Part shown: piece by piece, positions 1-11,361 of the stretch
Numbering within the stretch: the stretch's first letter is position 1
How the letters are laid out: each line of letters starts with the position of its first letter
Assembly: GCA_029851415.1 (NCBI GenBank)
Contig: CM056743.1
Coordinates: forward strand, 94,400,501 to 94,464,500
Length of the DNA stretch: 64,000 nucleotides
Direction of reading: 5' to 3'
From: Eretmocerus hayati
Taxonomy: Eukaryota; Arthropoda; Insecta; Hymenoptera; Aphelinidae
The notes under the pieces: model-generated
What the model was told of the DNA's origin: nothing
The model's input: the letters and a program-made list of their open reading frames with translations, nothing else
Database searches by the model: none
Position numbers and translations under genes: made by a program

Positions 1-3000
1 GGCTCACTTACGATACAGGTGGCCCACTTTCGATTTAGGTGGCCCACTTCCGATCAAGGTGGCCCTCTTTTGATCCAGGTCGCTCACTTACGATACAGGT
101 GACCCACTATCGATCCAGGTGGCCCACTCTCGATCTAGGTGGCCCACTTCCGATCCAGGTGGCCCACTTTCGATCTAGGTGGCCCACTTTCGATCAAGGT
201 GGCCCACTTTTGGTCCAGGTGGCCCACTTTCGATACAGGTGGCTCACTTTCGATCAAGGTGACCCACTTCTGATCCAGGTGGCTCACTTACGATACAGGT
301 GGCCCACTTTCGATCCAGGTGGCCCACTTTCGATACAGGTGGCTCACTCACGATACAGGTGGCCCACTTTCGATCCAGGGGGCCCACTTTCAATCTAGGT
401 GGCCCACTTTCGATCAAGGTGGCTTCCTTTTCGATACAGGTGGCTTACTTACGATACAGGTGGCCCACTTTCGATCCAGGTGGCCCACTTTCGATCTAGG
501 TGGCCCACTTTCGATCAAGGTAGCCCACTTTCTATCCAGGTGGCTCACTTTCGATACAGGTGGCTCACTTTCGATCAAGGTGACCGACTTTTGATCCAGG
601 TGGCTCACTTACGATACAGGTGGCCCACTTTCGATCCAGGTTGCCCACTTTCGATACAGGTGGCTCACTTACGATACAGGTGGCCCACTTTCGATCCAGG
701 GGGCCCACTTTCAATCTGGGTGGCCCACTTCCGATCAAGGTGGCTTCCTTTTCGATACAGGTGGCTCACTCACGATACAGGTGGCCCACTTTCGATCCAG
801 GTGGCCCACTTTCGATCTAGGTGGCCCACTTTTGATCCAGGTGGCTCACTTACGATACAGGTGGCCCACTTTCGATCCAGGTGGCCCACTTTCGATACAG
901 GTGGCTCACTCACGATACAGGTGGCCCACTTTCGATCCAGGGGGCCCACTTTCAATCTAGGTGGCCCACTTTCGATCAAGGTGGCTTCCTTTTCGATACA
1001 GGTGGCTTACTTACGATACAGGTGGCCCACTTTCGATCCAGGTGGCCCACTTTCGATCTAGGTGGCCCACTTTCGATCAAGGTGGCCCACTTTTGGTCCA
1101 GGTGGCCCACTTTCGATACAGGTGGCTCACTTTCGATCAAGGTGACCGACTTTTGATCCAGGTGGCTCACTTACGATACAGGTGGCCCACTTTCGATCCA
1201 GGTGGCCCACTTTCGATACAGGTGGCTCACTTACGATACAGGTGGCCCACTTTCGATCCAGGGGGCCCACTTTCAATCTGGGTGGCCCCCTTCCGATCAA
1301 GGTGGCTTCCTTTTCGATACAGGTGGCCCACTTTCGATCCAGGTGGCCCACTTTCGATCTAGGTGGCCCACTTTTGATCCAGGTGGCTCACTTACGATAC
1401 AGGTGGCCCACTTTCGATCCAGGTGGCCCACTTTCGATACAGGTGGCTCACTCACGATACAGGTGGCCCACTTTCGATCCAGGGGGCCCACTTTCAATCT
1501 AGGTGGCCCACTTTCGATCAAGGTGGCTTCCTTTTCGATACAGGTGGCTTACTTACGATACAGGTGGCCCACTTTCGATCCAGGTGGCCCACTTTCGATC
1601 TAGGTGGCCCACTTTCGATCAAGGTGGCCCACTTTTGGTCCAGGTGGCCCACTTTCGATACAGGTGGCTCACTTTCGATCAAGGTGACCGACTTTTGATC
1701 CAGGTGGCTCACTTACGATACAGGTGGCCCACTTTCGATCCAGGTGGCCCACTTTCGATACAGGTGGCTCACTTACGATACAGGTGGCCCACTTTCGATC
1801 CAGGGGGCCCACTTTCAATCTGGGTGGCCCACTTCCGATCAAGGTGGCTTCCTTTTCGATACAGGTGGCTCACTCACGATACAGGTGGCCCACTTTCGAT
1901 CCAGGTGGCCCACTTTCGATCTAGGTGGCCCACTTTTGATCAAGGTAGCCCACTTTCTATCCAAGTGGCTCACTTTCGCTCTTCGTGGCCTACTTTCGAT
2001 CAAGGTGGCCCACTTTTGATACAGGTGGCTCACTTACGATACAGGTGACCCACTTTCGATGCAGGTGGCCCACTTCCGATCTAGGTGGCTCACTTACGAT
2101 ACAGGTGGCCCACTTTCGATTTAGGTGGCCCACTTTCGATCAAGGTGGCCCTCTTTTGATCCAGGTGGCTCACTTACGATACAGGTGACCCACTATCGAT
2201 CCAGGTGGCCCACTCTGGATCTAGGTGGCCCACTTCCGATCCAGGTGGCCCACTCTCGATCTAGGTGGCCCATTTTCGATCAAGGTGGCCCACTTTTGGT
2301 CTAGGTGGCCCACTTTCGATACAGGTGGCTCACTTTCGATCAAGGTGACCCATTTTCGATCCAGGTGGCCCACTTTTGATACAGGTGGCTCACTTACGAT
2401 ACAGGTGACCCACTTTCGATGCAGGTGGCCCACTTTCGATCTAGGTGGCCCACTTTCGATACAGGGGGCTCACTTACGATACAGGTGGCCCATTACTGAT
2501 CCAGGTGGCCCACTTACGATACAGGTGGCTCACTTACGATACAGGTGGCCCACTTTCGATTTAGGTGGCCCACTTTCGATCAAGGTGGCCCTCTTTTGAT
2601 CCAGGTGGCTCACTTACGATACAGGTGACCCACTATCGATCCAGGTGGCCCACTCTCGATCTAGGTGGCCCACTTCCGATCCAGGTGGCCCACTTTCGAT
2701 CTAGGTGGCCCACTTTCGATCAAGGTGGCCCACTTTTGGTCCAGGTGGCCCACTTTCGATACAGGTGGCTCACTTTCGATCAAGGTGACCCACTTTTGAT
2801 CCAGGTGGCTCACTTACGATACAGGTGGCCCACTTTCGATCCAGGTGGCCCACTTTCGATACAGGTGGCTCACTTACGATACAGGTGGCCCACTTTCGAT
2901 CCAGGTGCCCCACTTTCAATCTAGGTGGCCCACTTTCGATCAAGGTGGCTTCCTTTTCGATACAGGTGGCTCACTTACGATACAGGTGGCCCTTTTTCGA

Positions 3001-3995
3001 TACAGGGGGCTCACTTACGATACAGGTGGCCCATTACTGATCCAGGTGGCCCACTTTCGATACAGGTGGCTCACTTACGATACAGGTGGCCCACTTTCGA
3101 TTTAGGTGGCCCACTTTCGATCAAGGTGGCCCTCTTTTGATCCAGGTGGCTCACTTACGATACAGGTGACCCACTATCGATCCAGGTGGCCCACTCTCGA
3201 TCTAGGTGGCCCACTTCCGATCCAGGTGGCCCACTTTCGATCTAGGTGGCCCACTTTCGATCAAGGTGGCCCACTTTTGGTCCAGGTGGCCCACTTTCGA
3301 TACAGGTGGCTCACTTTCGATCAAGGTGACCCACTTCTGATCCAGGTGGCTCACTTACGATACAGGTGGCCCACTTTCGATCCAGGTGGCCCACTTTCGA
3401 TACAGGTGGCTCACCCACGATACAGGTGGCCCACTTTCGATCCAGGGGGCCCACTTTCAATCTAGGTGGCCCACTTTCGATCAAGGTGGCTTCCTTTTGG
3501 ATACAGGTGGCTTACTTACGATACAGGTGGCCCACTTTCGATCCAGGTGGCCCACTTTCGATCTAGGTGGCCCACTTTCGATCAAGGTAGCCCACTTTCT
3601 ATCCAGGTGGCTCACTTTCGATCTACGTGGCCCACTTTCGATCAAGGTGGCCCACTTTTGATACAGGTGGTTCACTTATGTTACAGTTGACCCACTTTCG
3701 ATGCAAGTGGCCCACTTTCGATCTAGGTGGCCCACTTCCGATACAGGGGGCTCACTCACGATACAGGTGGCCCATTTCCGATCCAGGTGGCCCACTTTCG
3801 ATACAGGTGGCTCACTTACGATACAGGTGGCTCACTTTCGATTTAGGTGGCCCATTCTCGATCTAGGTGGCCCACTTTCGATCCAGGTGGCCCACTTTCG
3901 ATCTAGGTGGCCCACTTTCGATCTAGGTGGCCCACTTTCGATACAGGTGGCTCACTTACGATACAGGTGGCCCACTCCCGATCCAGGTGGCCCAC
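1..3995. repeat. 20-bp satellite array with higher-order repeats
   Basis: About 200 head-to-tail units of a 20-bp motif close to GGTGGCCCACTTTCGATCCA; the 'GATCCA' part alternates with GATACA, GATCTA and GATCAA, and CCCACTTTC alternates with CTCACTTAC. A 21-bp variant containing TTCCTTTTCGATA recurs at about 421, 742, 983, 1304, 1525 and 1846 (alternating spacings of 321 and 221-241 bp), then at 2947 and 3488. The higher-order period is therefore 541-562 bp. The array enters from the left edge and stops sharply near 3995. Because 20 is not a multiple of three and stop codons are rare in the unit, long open frames run through it on both strands; these have a 20-residue periodicity and are not genes. 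Confidence 0.97.
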
Positions 3996-5928
3996 TGTTG
4001 ACGCACTACTTGGGACTTAAAAATCGGGTAATCAAATGGACCCCACTGCACTGCACGAACGATTCTAATACTAGAGCCGAAAATTCATCACGTGACATCC
4101 AGTGCGCAGGGAAAAACATTCCCGGACGGTGTATATCATCGTTCATAACCCTGTGTATTTGCTGATTCAATCAGTGAAAATCCGTTCAAGTTCGCTGACG
4201 AAATCAGCTATCTCTAGCTGATCTTCAGCTACCCTAGCTGATTCGCGCTGAGACAGTGTACTAAGTCGAATTCACATCAATTTTATTCTCCGCGTTCTCA
4301 TCATATTTAGCTCGATTACAAGTCATGAAATGCGATTTTTTATACTCCTAGAACTATTTCGAATTCCATCAAATTGGACCATAAATCAAAATTCTCAAAA
4401 CCCTGCTGGACTGAAGACAAGCCTTCTCCTTGGGGAAATGAAATGAGTCCAAGAGTCGAATATCCATGAGAGCAGTAATCGCTCAACTTTCCCACTGATT
4501 CACTCATGGTATTCCCGGAGCTAGCGTGTAACCAGTTATTAATTTATTTAGTTGTAAGAGGTTCACCGAGACCCAAATGGAAGGCTGAGGATGAGATGAG
4601 TCGATCTTCTTAGAAATTCGGAAATTTCTCGGGGAAGGTCAAGGCACACCTAGACATCTGTCTCAGTATCATAGTGGATACGTCCCCAGATCACAACCCA
4701 GGGAGCCCTCAACCATCTCCATCATGGACACGGTGAAACGTTGACAGGATTCCCTAGTGTGGCTTCCCTTAATATTAATAATTAAGATAGCTCTCAAGGA
4801 ATCAAAAAGTCCTTTAGAGTCAACAACATTCCCTCAACACTTGAACCGCGCAATTACAACTTCAAGCGAAAATGCATCGAAGCGAAGCACTTCTTCTATT
4901 CCCCTCAGTTTTGCAATAAGTATCTCTACTCCTCACAACCCCAATTCCTCCCTTGCTGTCAAGATGAAGGAAAAGGAATGAGAGTTTAGATCTTCAGAGT
5001 AAAATATGCCTGCACTGTGCATTGTGAAAGTCTTGCATAGTTCTGAGATTCATAGATTTATACTGATTCGAGAGTTAACCAATACCCGGTTGCACGAGGG
5101 AGGAGGTGATTCCCGAATAACGTGTGATCGTTCTGCTCGACTTGTACCGATGTGCACGAGAAATCTGATTTGTACACGATTCAATTTCGGTACGTGGTAT
5201 ATAAATTGAAGACAGTTATAGTCTTGAAGCACTCGGCGAACCTTCAGTTGGTTTATAAGAGAAGAAAACTGGAAGTTATGAGAACCTTTGTGGTTTATAA
5301 GAGAACTGTGTACCTGATTAATTGGAGTAATACTAATGAAGCCATGTGCGGCGAGCCCGATCTGTCGCCGGAGAAGAAATCCACCCGAAGAGCCCTTCGT
5401 GAAACTGGGAGATCGAGAATATCTGATAGCCTGACGAGAATTTATCTTATGCCGATATTCGACCAGGACTTAGGGCATAAACGCATGGAAGTGAATGAAA
5501 CATGTGATTTAGAGGTTAGGATAGTAATGTAAGTCAGAAAGAGTATTATTGACCAGTACGATCGATCCCCTGCTTCTTGTAAGGAAGAAAAATAGAAAAA
5601 AATATATATATATATTATGGCGAGTTAGCTCATTTGATGAATTTATCGACTGATAGCGTCAGGGATAGTCCCAGCAAATCCCCCGGAGAATATACTTTAC
5701 TCGAATTAATTGGCATTTACATACTGATTGATTATTAGCACGACACGAGAATAATTTTGAATGCCTTGGGAGTTTTCTTATTTTTCAAGAGTTCCTTTCG
5801 AAAGAAATTATCAGACTGGGGTCGAGAGAAATATCCTGGGATAGGAGGTGAGCGAATATTAGTTCCAGGTTCAAATAGGACGTGTGAAGATTTGGAACCG
5901 ACGATCCGTCGAATTGTTTAACAATACT
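3996..5928. other. unassigned interval
   Basis: No gene, RNA or element is recognised. Open frames up to 126 codons (5152-5532, plus) lack homology I can name and have no clear exon borders. A short (AT)n run lies at 5602-5616. Several AGCTGAT-type short repeats sit at 4195-4255. Confidence 0.5.
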
Positions 5929-6521
5929 TTAGCTTATCCCGGTGTCCCTGTTGGGAGACTCAAGTGCATCATGGCTGAACACCCACATATCAACCACCAT
6001 CCAACTTCCCTGTAACCCCCTCGGAGAGTCCCAATGTCTCCACGATGGCAGATTCAGCAGAAAAGAAGGAGAGTATCCTGAGCTCGCCTTCCTCATTCTA
6101 AACTGAGGAAATTGATTCCAAAATGACGCTCTCATCTACATTTCGCAGTCCTTATCCAAGGCGTCACGGATTCCGTGAGTTCGTGGCGAACACAGGAAGA
6201 TTAGAGAGTTGAAAATTAATTATAAGAGTTTGGGTCGTGATATCCATGGAGATCTGATTCTACTGATTTGCTTGTTCTAGAACTCGGCTGCTGTGGGATG
6301 ATTTCAATTCCGCATTCAATACACCTTGTGAGGAAATTATCAATACGATCATACCGAGAAACGGGAGTGAGCTTTTTCAATGTGAAATCATTGTAACCAT
6401 ACATCACACCATGGCGTATAAACTGGACCAGCATAACAGTGTCCCGTAAATCGCGACTTTCCAGATTCACTTCAACATCCAACCGAGTGGTTAGGACTAA
6501 GAGTAGAAGACGATATTCCAA
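5929..6521 (-). pseudogene. unrecognised coding-like remnants
   Basis: Two minus-strand open frames, 6521-6216 (101 codons) and 6135-5929 (68 codons). The first starts with a short hydrophobic stretch after Met (MEYRLLLLVL) like a signal peptide, followed by a mixed, protein-like sequence. Around 6140-5990 another frame is also coding-like but contains a stop. I do not recognise a family. They lie downstream of the integrase of gypsy element 1, so they could be sequence captured with it, a decayed neighbour gene, or chance. Low confidence. Confidence 0.2.
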
Positions 6522-6721
6522 GGTTCTGTGTTAGAACGAAGGGTTAGTAATGAGAGAAATGAGGAGGGCAGAGCTCCCTCCTTCGCTCCTTGCCGTATGT
6601 GGACCTGCCAGGAATTGTCTCACTTTAGCTCGATATTAAGCTCCCACTTGGAAGCCCGAACTCGGCCAGAGAATGGCTCATTGCCCACCCTACTGAATCC
6701 TCACTTCTCTCAGGTTTACCC

Positions 6722-6727
6722 TTTATT
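6722..6727 (-). terminator. candidate polyadenylation signal, gypsy element 1
   Basis: The minus strand reads AATAAA about 135 nt downstream of the integrase stop codon. This is where a 3' LTR of the element would be expected, but I could not find a matching second LTR near 12.5-13 kb, so the assignment is by position only. Confidence 0.25.
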
Positions 6728-6859
6728 GAAATTCAACACAAATCGATTACATGGTCTAATAAATACATTGATACATTTCGTGGTTACATATATCGGTTAC
6801 ATAGTGGAATGTTCAATTTTTACTCATTACTCTGCAAATATAATGCAGAACAAAAAGCG

Positions 6860-7924
6860 TTAATCAGTGTCAATTCTGGTGAACGCGTGCTTGAGCTTAT
6901 CGATGTGAACAACCTTAGTCTCTCCCGGCCTCAATTCCAAGACTACATTTCGAGGGCCCACGAATTTCAAAATTTTATATGTTTCGCTGTATTGTTCATC
7001 CAATTTATTTGCTCGCAGCTCTTTTAGCAGATACACTCCTTCCCCCTCAGAAAATTTCTGAACGTTAATTTTCCTGTCAAATAGCAACTTGGAGCGATTT
7101 TTGGCTTGAATGAGGTGATCTCGACATCTAGACTGCGTGTAGTTGAGTTTAGTTATAAGTTCGTTTACGTAATCCGAGTATGTTTTTTCCACCATTCTTG
7201 TCTCAAAGCTAGAAGGCAAGTGAGCCCTTTTTCCATAGATTAATTCGTGTGGAGTATATCCATGACCACTGTGGTCAGAGACGTTATAGGAGAAACACGC
7301 GCATCTTATCCAAGTGTCCCATTGAGTTTTATTTTTTACAAAAATCGCTAAATATTCCGTAAATACGTGATGACTTCTCTCTAAACTTCCTAGAGTTGAT
7401 GGTCTAAATGCGCAGCTACGAATGCGCTGAATTCCAAAAATTGAGGCAAGTCGAACCATCAATCGACTCTGAAAATTACTGCCTTGATCAGTTTCGATGA
7501 TTTGCGGACAACCAAAGCGGCAAATGAATTCTTGAGCAAATGCGACTGCGACGGTTTCGGCCGTTGCATCTGGAATGGGTATAGCTTCCGAGAATTTTGT
7601 TAAATTATATTGCAAAGTCAATGAATATTTGTTACCGGATTCTGTTACTGGCAGATGACCAACGAGATCCATTCCGAGAACTTCAAAAGCTTCGGTGGGA
7701 ATTGAAGTAATGTGCATGGGCATTCGGGTTTTGGCACGTCTCAATTTGTATCTCTGACAAATTTCACAAGATTTTATATATTTGATCAAGTCTCTTCTCA
7801 TGTTAGGCCCAATGAATCGTTCTCTGAGTCTTCTATATATTTTGTAGATACCTTGACGACCTCCAAAGGTTGAATCGTGTGCTTTTTGCAGAGCCCTTTT
7901 CCTGTCTTCCCGTGGCAGTTCCAA
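6860..7924 (-). pseudogene. gypsy 1 integrase
   Basis: A 354-codon frame. Integrase joins reverse-transcribed DNA to the host chromosome. The N-terminal zinc-binding segment has His16, Cys53 and Cys56, but the second His expected in the usual GGHxG is Arg23 (GGRQG), so the HHCC finger is damaged. The catalytic core has Asp86 (GMDLVG), Asp146 (ETDQGSNF) and Glu182 (GSLERSHH), with exactly 35 residues between the second Asp and the Glu. The C-terminal part is a basic, chromodomain-less tail ending in VVHIDKLKHAF. The same frame extends upstream to 8158 with only the stop at 7964-7966 between, so the Met at 7924 is not a real start; the protein would be made as part of the pol polyprotein. Confidence 0.9.
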
Positions 7925-7963
7925 AATTTCACTCGAACAAATTGTTAATCGAAAATTATCTAT

Positions 7964-8897
7964 CTAGCTGAATGATTTTAAGGTGGTCTCAATAGGGGGC
8001 CAAAATAATTCATCCAAACCATCACCATTTTTTGCCAAGCTCATCGAGGTTATTCTCTCTTTCTCAAGGTGATCACTCAATTTCTCAAGACAGTTACAGA
8101 GACATGCAACGGAAATATAATCATTGCGATGGTTTTTGATGAATAAAGAAAATATCATCCTCGATTTTAGTTTGAACGATCATTCCGATCTCTGGGTTTT
8201 GGGTTTGTAAAATTTCGATATCTATCAATCCTAAATTGACCAACTGCTGACCCACGGGTGTACTGATTTGGCAATCTAAGGGCATGGAATGAACAAGTTT
8301 ATCTCTCCGTATCAAAAGAGGCTCAGTGCTATACTCAATTGTCTTTATATGATACACTGTCATAGATCGGACTATCGGACTTTCCTCATCATCCATTTCT
8401 TCAATTATTACTCCATCCTCACAATCATCATCATCGTCAATGGAAATTCCTCTGAAAAGGTACCCACACCATCTCACATTCAAGTCGATGAACTCCATCC
8501 GGTTCTCAACGGGCGAGACATCGACTGAACGAATTGCCATAACCGTAGAAATGTCATCGACTCGTTGCCTTTTCTCACGCCCCTGGATGCTTTTTTCGTT
8601 GTTATCGTTTGCGTCACACAGACTTATCTTCCGTTTGCTCGTATCATTTGCGTTACACAAATTCATTGTGTCGTCACGCAGACTTTCTTTGGCGTCACAC
8701 AGACTCATTTTTCGTTTCTTTCTTTCAGTTTCAGTACTGTCACACAGACTCATTCCTCGTTTCTTTCTTTCAGTAGTGTCACACAGACTCACTTTTCGTT
8801 TCTTTCCATCTTTTTCTTTGCGCTGAGGATAGGGGATGGGTTGGATGTCGTGTCCGTCTGCGTGTGTTAGTGGTGTTAATTTGTCATCTTCTGTCAA
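7964..8897 (-). pseudogene. gypsy 1 linker between RNase H and integrase, with KKRK-SLCD repeats
   Basis: The frame 8897-8121 is in phase with the RT-RNase H frame and separated from it only by the TAA at 8922-8924. It then shifts into the frame 8158-7964 that leads to integrase. Residues 32-98 (8804-8604) hold five imperfect 13-15-residue repeats, each with a basic cluster (KKRK, KRK) followed by S/N-LC-D/N. An acidic run (DDDDDCEDG) follows. The second half, with alternating hydrophobic segments, resembles the spacer region of gypsy pol. The repeats could act as multiple nuclear-localisation-like segments or a disordered linker; this is inference. Base composition is not different from the rest of pol. 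Confidence 0.7.
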
Positions 8898-8921
8898 GGA
8901 TGGAATGACCGGATTGCGAGA

Positions 8922-10334
8922 TTAACAATCAGCGCCTCTATTCTTACTTTCTTCGATATGCTCAATTACTGAGTCAAATTCGTTCAGCCGTATTTTCCAG
9001 CGGGCTAATCGTGAGATAGGGTCTTTCAATGAGTGTAACCACACGAGGGAGCGATGGTCCGTTATGAGTGTGAAGCGTCGTCCATACAAGTATGGACGCC
9101 AGTGTTGTATAGCTTCTACAGCACTTAAAAGTTCACGTTCCGTGACGGAATAATTTACTTGTGGGCCTGTCAATACTTTTGAGGAGTAGGCAATCGGTAA
9201 ATCATGGTCTTTCGGGCCCTGGGATAGCACAGCTCCCATGCAAAATTCGGAACAGTCAACAGTGACTCTGAAGCCCTCGGGATCCGAGGAATCAGGATAA
9301 ATGAGCAAGGGTTCGGAGCAAAGCTTTTCTTTCAACGTAATAAAAGATGTCTCTTGAGCTGGCCCCCGTTCAAATGAAGCTTCCTTCTTTAAGAGTTGAT
9401 TTAGTGGCTTTGCGATTTTTGCGAAATCCGGTATGAATCGTCTATAGTATCCGGCGAGACCAAGGAACTGTTTCATATTCTTGCACGTAGTGGGCCGTGG
9501 AAATTTGGATACTGCCTCGGTCTTTTCTGGATCAGGTTTCACTCCCTCTTGCGTGATGATATGCCCAAGGTAACTGACCTCCTTTCGGAAGAAAAAACAT
9601 TTGTCAGGTTGTAACGTGCGTGTAGCGGCTTGTAATCTCTCTAGAACCTTCTTCAATGTCTCAAGATGGGCGGCTAAGGAGGGGCTATAGATACAAAGGT
9701 CATCCATGAAACAGCACGCGGTTTCACCCTGGATTTTATGAAGGACGCGGTCCATCAAATTTTGCCAAGTAGATGGGCTATTACAAAGACCCATAGCCAT
9801 TCTGGAATACTCTAGATGATAATATGAATAAGAGAAGGCCGTTTTGTGAGAATCCCTAGGGTCTAGGGGAACTTGCAGGAATCCCTGGGCCAAATCTAGG
9901 GTGGAAAAGTACTTGGAGCGCCCTAGTTGATCTAGAATTTCAGTGATATTAGGTAAAAAGTACGCGGATTTGATGGTTTTCTCATTCAGTGCTCGAAAGT
10001 CAATCACAAGTCTGTAACGTTTATTCCCTTTTGAGTCGTCTTTCTTCGGTACTATCCAGAGGGGAGGATTATAGGGTGATTCGGAATGTTTTACGATCCC
10101 GTCTCCCTAGAGTTTCTCTATCTGTTTTTGAACTTCCTTTTGCAAATAGTATGGGTGATGATATTGCTTCACCTTGACTGGAATATCATCGGTTGTCTGA
10201 ATTCTATGCATAACCACGTCAGGGGCACTTATTCTGTCGGTAGGTAAATGAAATTGAAATGGAAAGGACGTAACAAGCCTCTTGACGCACTCAAGTTTCT
10301 CAGCGTTTAATCCCTCTAAATGCGGCACACTCAT
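8922..10334 (-). pseudogene. gypsy 1 reverse transcriptase and RNase H
   Basis: Frames 10334-10107 and 10007-8922 are in phase, separated by the TAG at 10107-10109 and about 100 open bases. Reverse transcriptase copies the element RNA into DNA and RNase H removes the template. In the second frame the first catalytic Asp is residue 38 (STLDLAQGF) and the polymerase box is FMDD (100-103) in place of the common YLDD. RNase H follows with Asp251 (VTVDCSEF), the Glu region TEREL at 289-293 and Asp317 (ITDHRSL). The ORF ends at the TAA 8922-8924 inside what is normally a continuous NRGAD-L-SR segment, so this stop is a mutation and not a natural terminus. Strong family match. Confidence 0.93.
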
Positions 10335-11161
10335 GATTTCATCGATCGGTCCTGGAGTATCCTATCTCTATCCTCACGGGGGACTTTACGTAACGATTGA
10401 ACTGGTCGTATGGCTGGCGAAGATTCGAGAAGCGTGATTGGTGGTAATGTTATCTTGACGTCCTCGGAAGTAGTGTTAATAATGAAGAGATATGCCCAAC
10501 CATCGCGATTTGTAACCAAGCATTCTCCTCCAAAGATCCCTGGAGCCGCGTCGAATTTCTCAACGTACCCTGCTTGCAAGTGGGTGGTAGCTACGCGAAG
10601 CTTACACAATGGTTCAGTTAGTGCGGTCAGATTGAGTGTCTCGTGAGAAATAAATGGAATAGGGATACTATTACAACTTTCCAGAATCATGAAGTCGTGG
10701 CGGAATGATAACAAGGCTTTGTGAGTTTTGAGGAATTGAACTCCCAAAATTCCGTCATGTGGGATAGGAAAATTATCAGTAATCATGTTCATCAGACAGG
10801 TTAAAGTTCCTACTCTAAGAGTACACTCTCCAAGAGTGGAAAGAAGTTCATGACTTATACCGGATGATCCAAAGGTTGTACCGACATCTACAACAGTATT
10901 CGGATTCAAGAGGTCAAGTTTAATTAAGTTCAATTCTGATCCGGTGTCTACGAGGAAAGCAACATCTCGATTCAAGTCAGGACTATGGAGGCAAATAGTT
11001 GGGCAACGTTCTCGTTCTACTGAGTGGTTGGTGAGGGCACGACGTTGGACTGTGTCTGTCCGCCGAGCTGCGATGCGGTCATCGTGCCCGTCTGACGATC
11101 GCGTTGGAAGTTTAAATTCGCGGTTGGAGGAGCACTCTCGGCACGCTTGCGTTTCAGGCAA
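10331..11161 (-). pseudogene. gypsy 1 protease region (5' part of pol)
   Basis: A 276-codon frame in the -1 phase relative to the gag frame ending at 11017, overlapping it by about 145 nt. It contains a retropepsin-type active site, LVDTGSEL (Asp-Thr-Gly-Ser), and a second conserved HDGILGVQFL segment typical of gypsy proteases, which cleave the Gag-Pol polyprotein. The frame ends in TGA at 10331-10333, and the next pol segment (10334-10107) is in another phase, so a single-base change probably separates them. The Met at 11161 is incidental: expression is expected by ribosomal frameshifting from gag. Confidence 0.88.
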
Positions 11162-11361
11162 TCCTCAAATCGATGACCGGCAGTCCTACAATAATTACAA
11201 TACCCAGCTCTTTCCGCGGCTCGATTCAGGCTGAAGCAGTTAACAGCAGAATGACCGGATTTCTGACAGTAAGTACAGAAGCGACGATTGCGTAAAAATT
11301 TTCGTTCCATTTTATTCGGCATTCGCGAGCAATATGACCAAATCGCGAGCAATTGTAACAC
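11017..11361 (-). pseudogene. gypsy 1 gag nucleocapsid segment
   Basis: The frame carries two CCHC zinc knuckles, CTYCQKSGHSAVNC and CNYCRTAGHRFEDC, which bind the element RNA during particle assembly. A first knuckle (CYNCSRFGHIAREC) is encoded just upstream in the frame 11819-11226, so gag originally had three, and a frameshift near 11330 now separates them. The 3' end overlaps the pol frame and contains the slippery heptamer. Confidence 0.85.
11075..11116 (-). promoter_or_regulatory. -1 ribosomal frameshift signal at gag-pol overlap
   Basis: On the minus strand a heptamer T TTA AAC occupies 11116-11110 and is in register with the gag frame (codon TTA starts at 11115). It has the canonical X XXY YYZ form. 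After a 7-nt spacer (11109-11103) comes a potential hairpin: GCGATCGT (11102-11095), a 9-nt loop, then ACGAT (11085-11081), a GAC bulge and CGC (11077-11075). Downstream, pol is in the -1 phase, as such a signal requires. Although the copy has many disabling mutations elsewhere, this signal is undamaged. Confidence 0.75.

Noticed and set aside
39..2599. Long overlapping open frames encoding MAHFRSRWPTFD-type repeats
   Set aside because: They are the translation of the 20-bp satellite in all phases (20-residue period) with no conservation of one frame over another.
1..3995. CRISPR-like array
   Set aside because: Units are contiguous 20-bp repeats without unique spacers, in a eukaryotic context.
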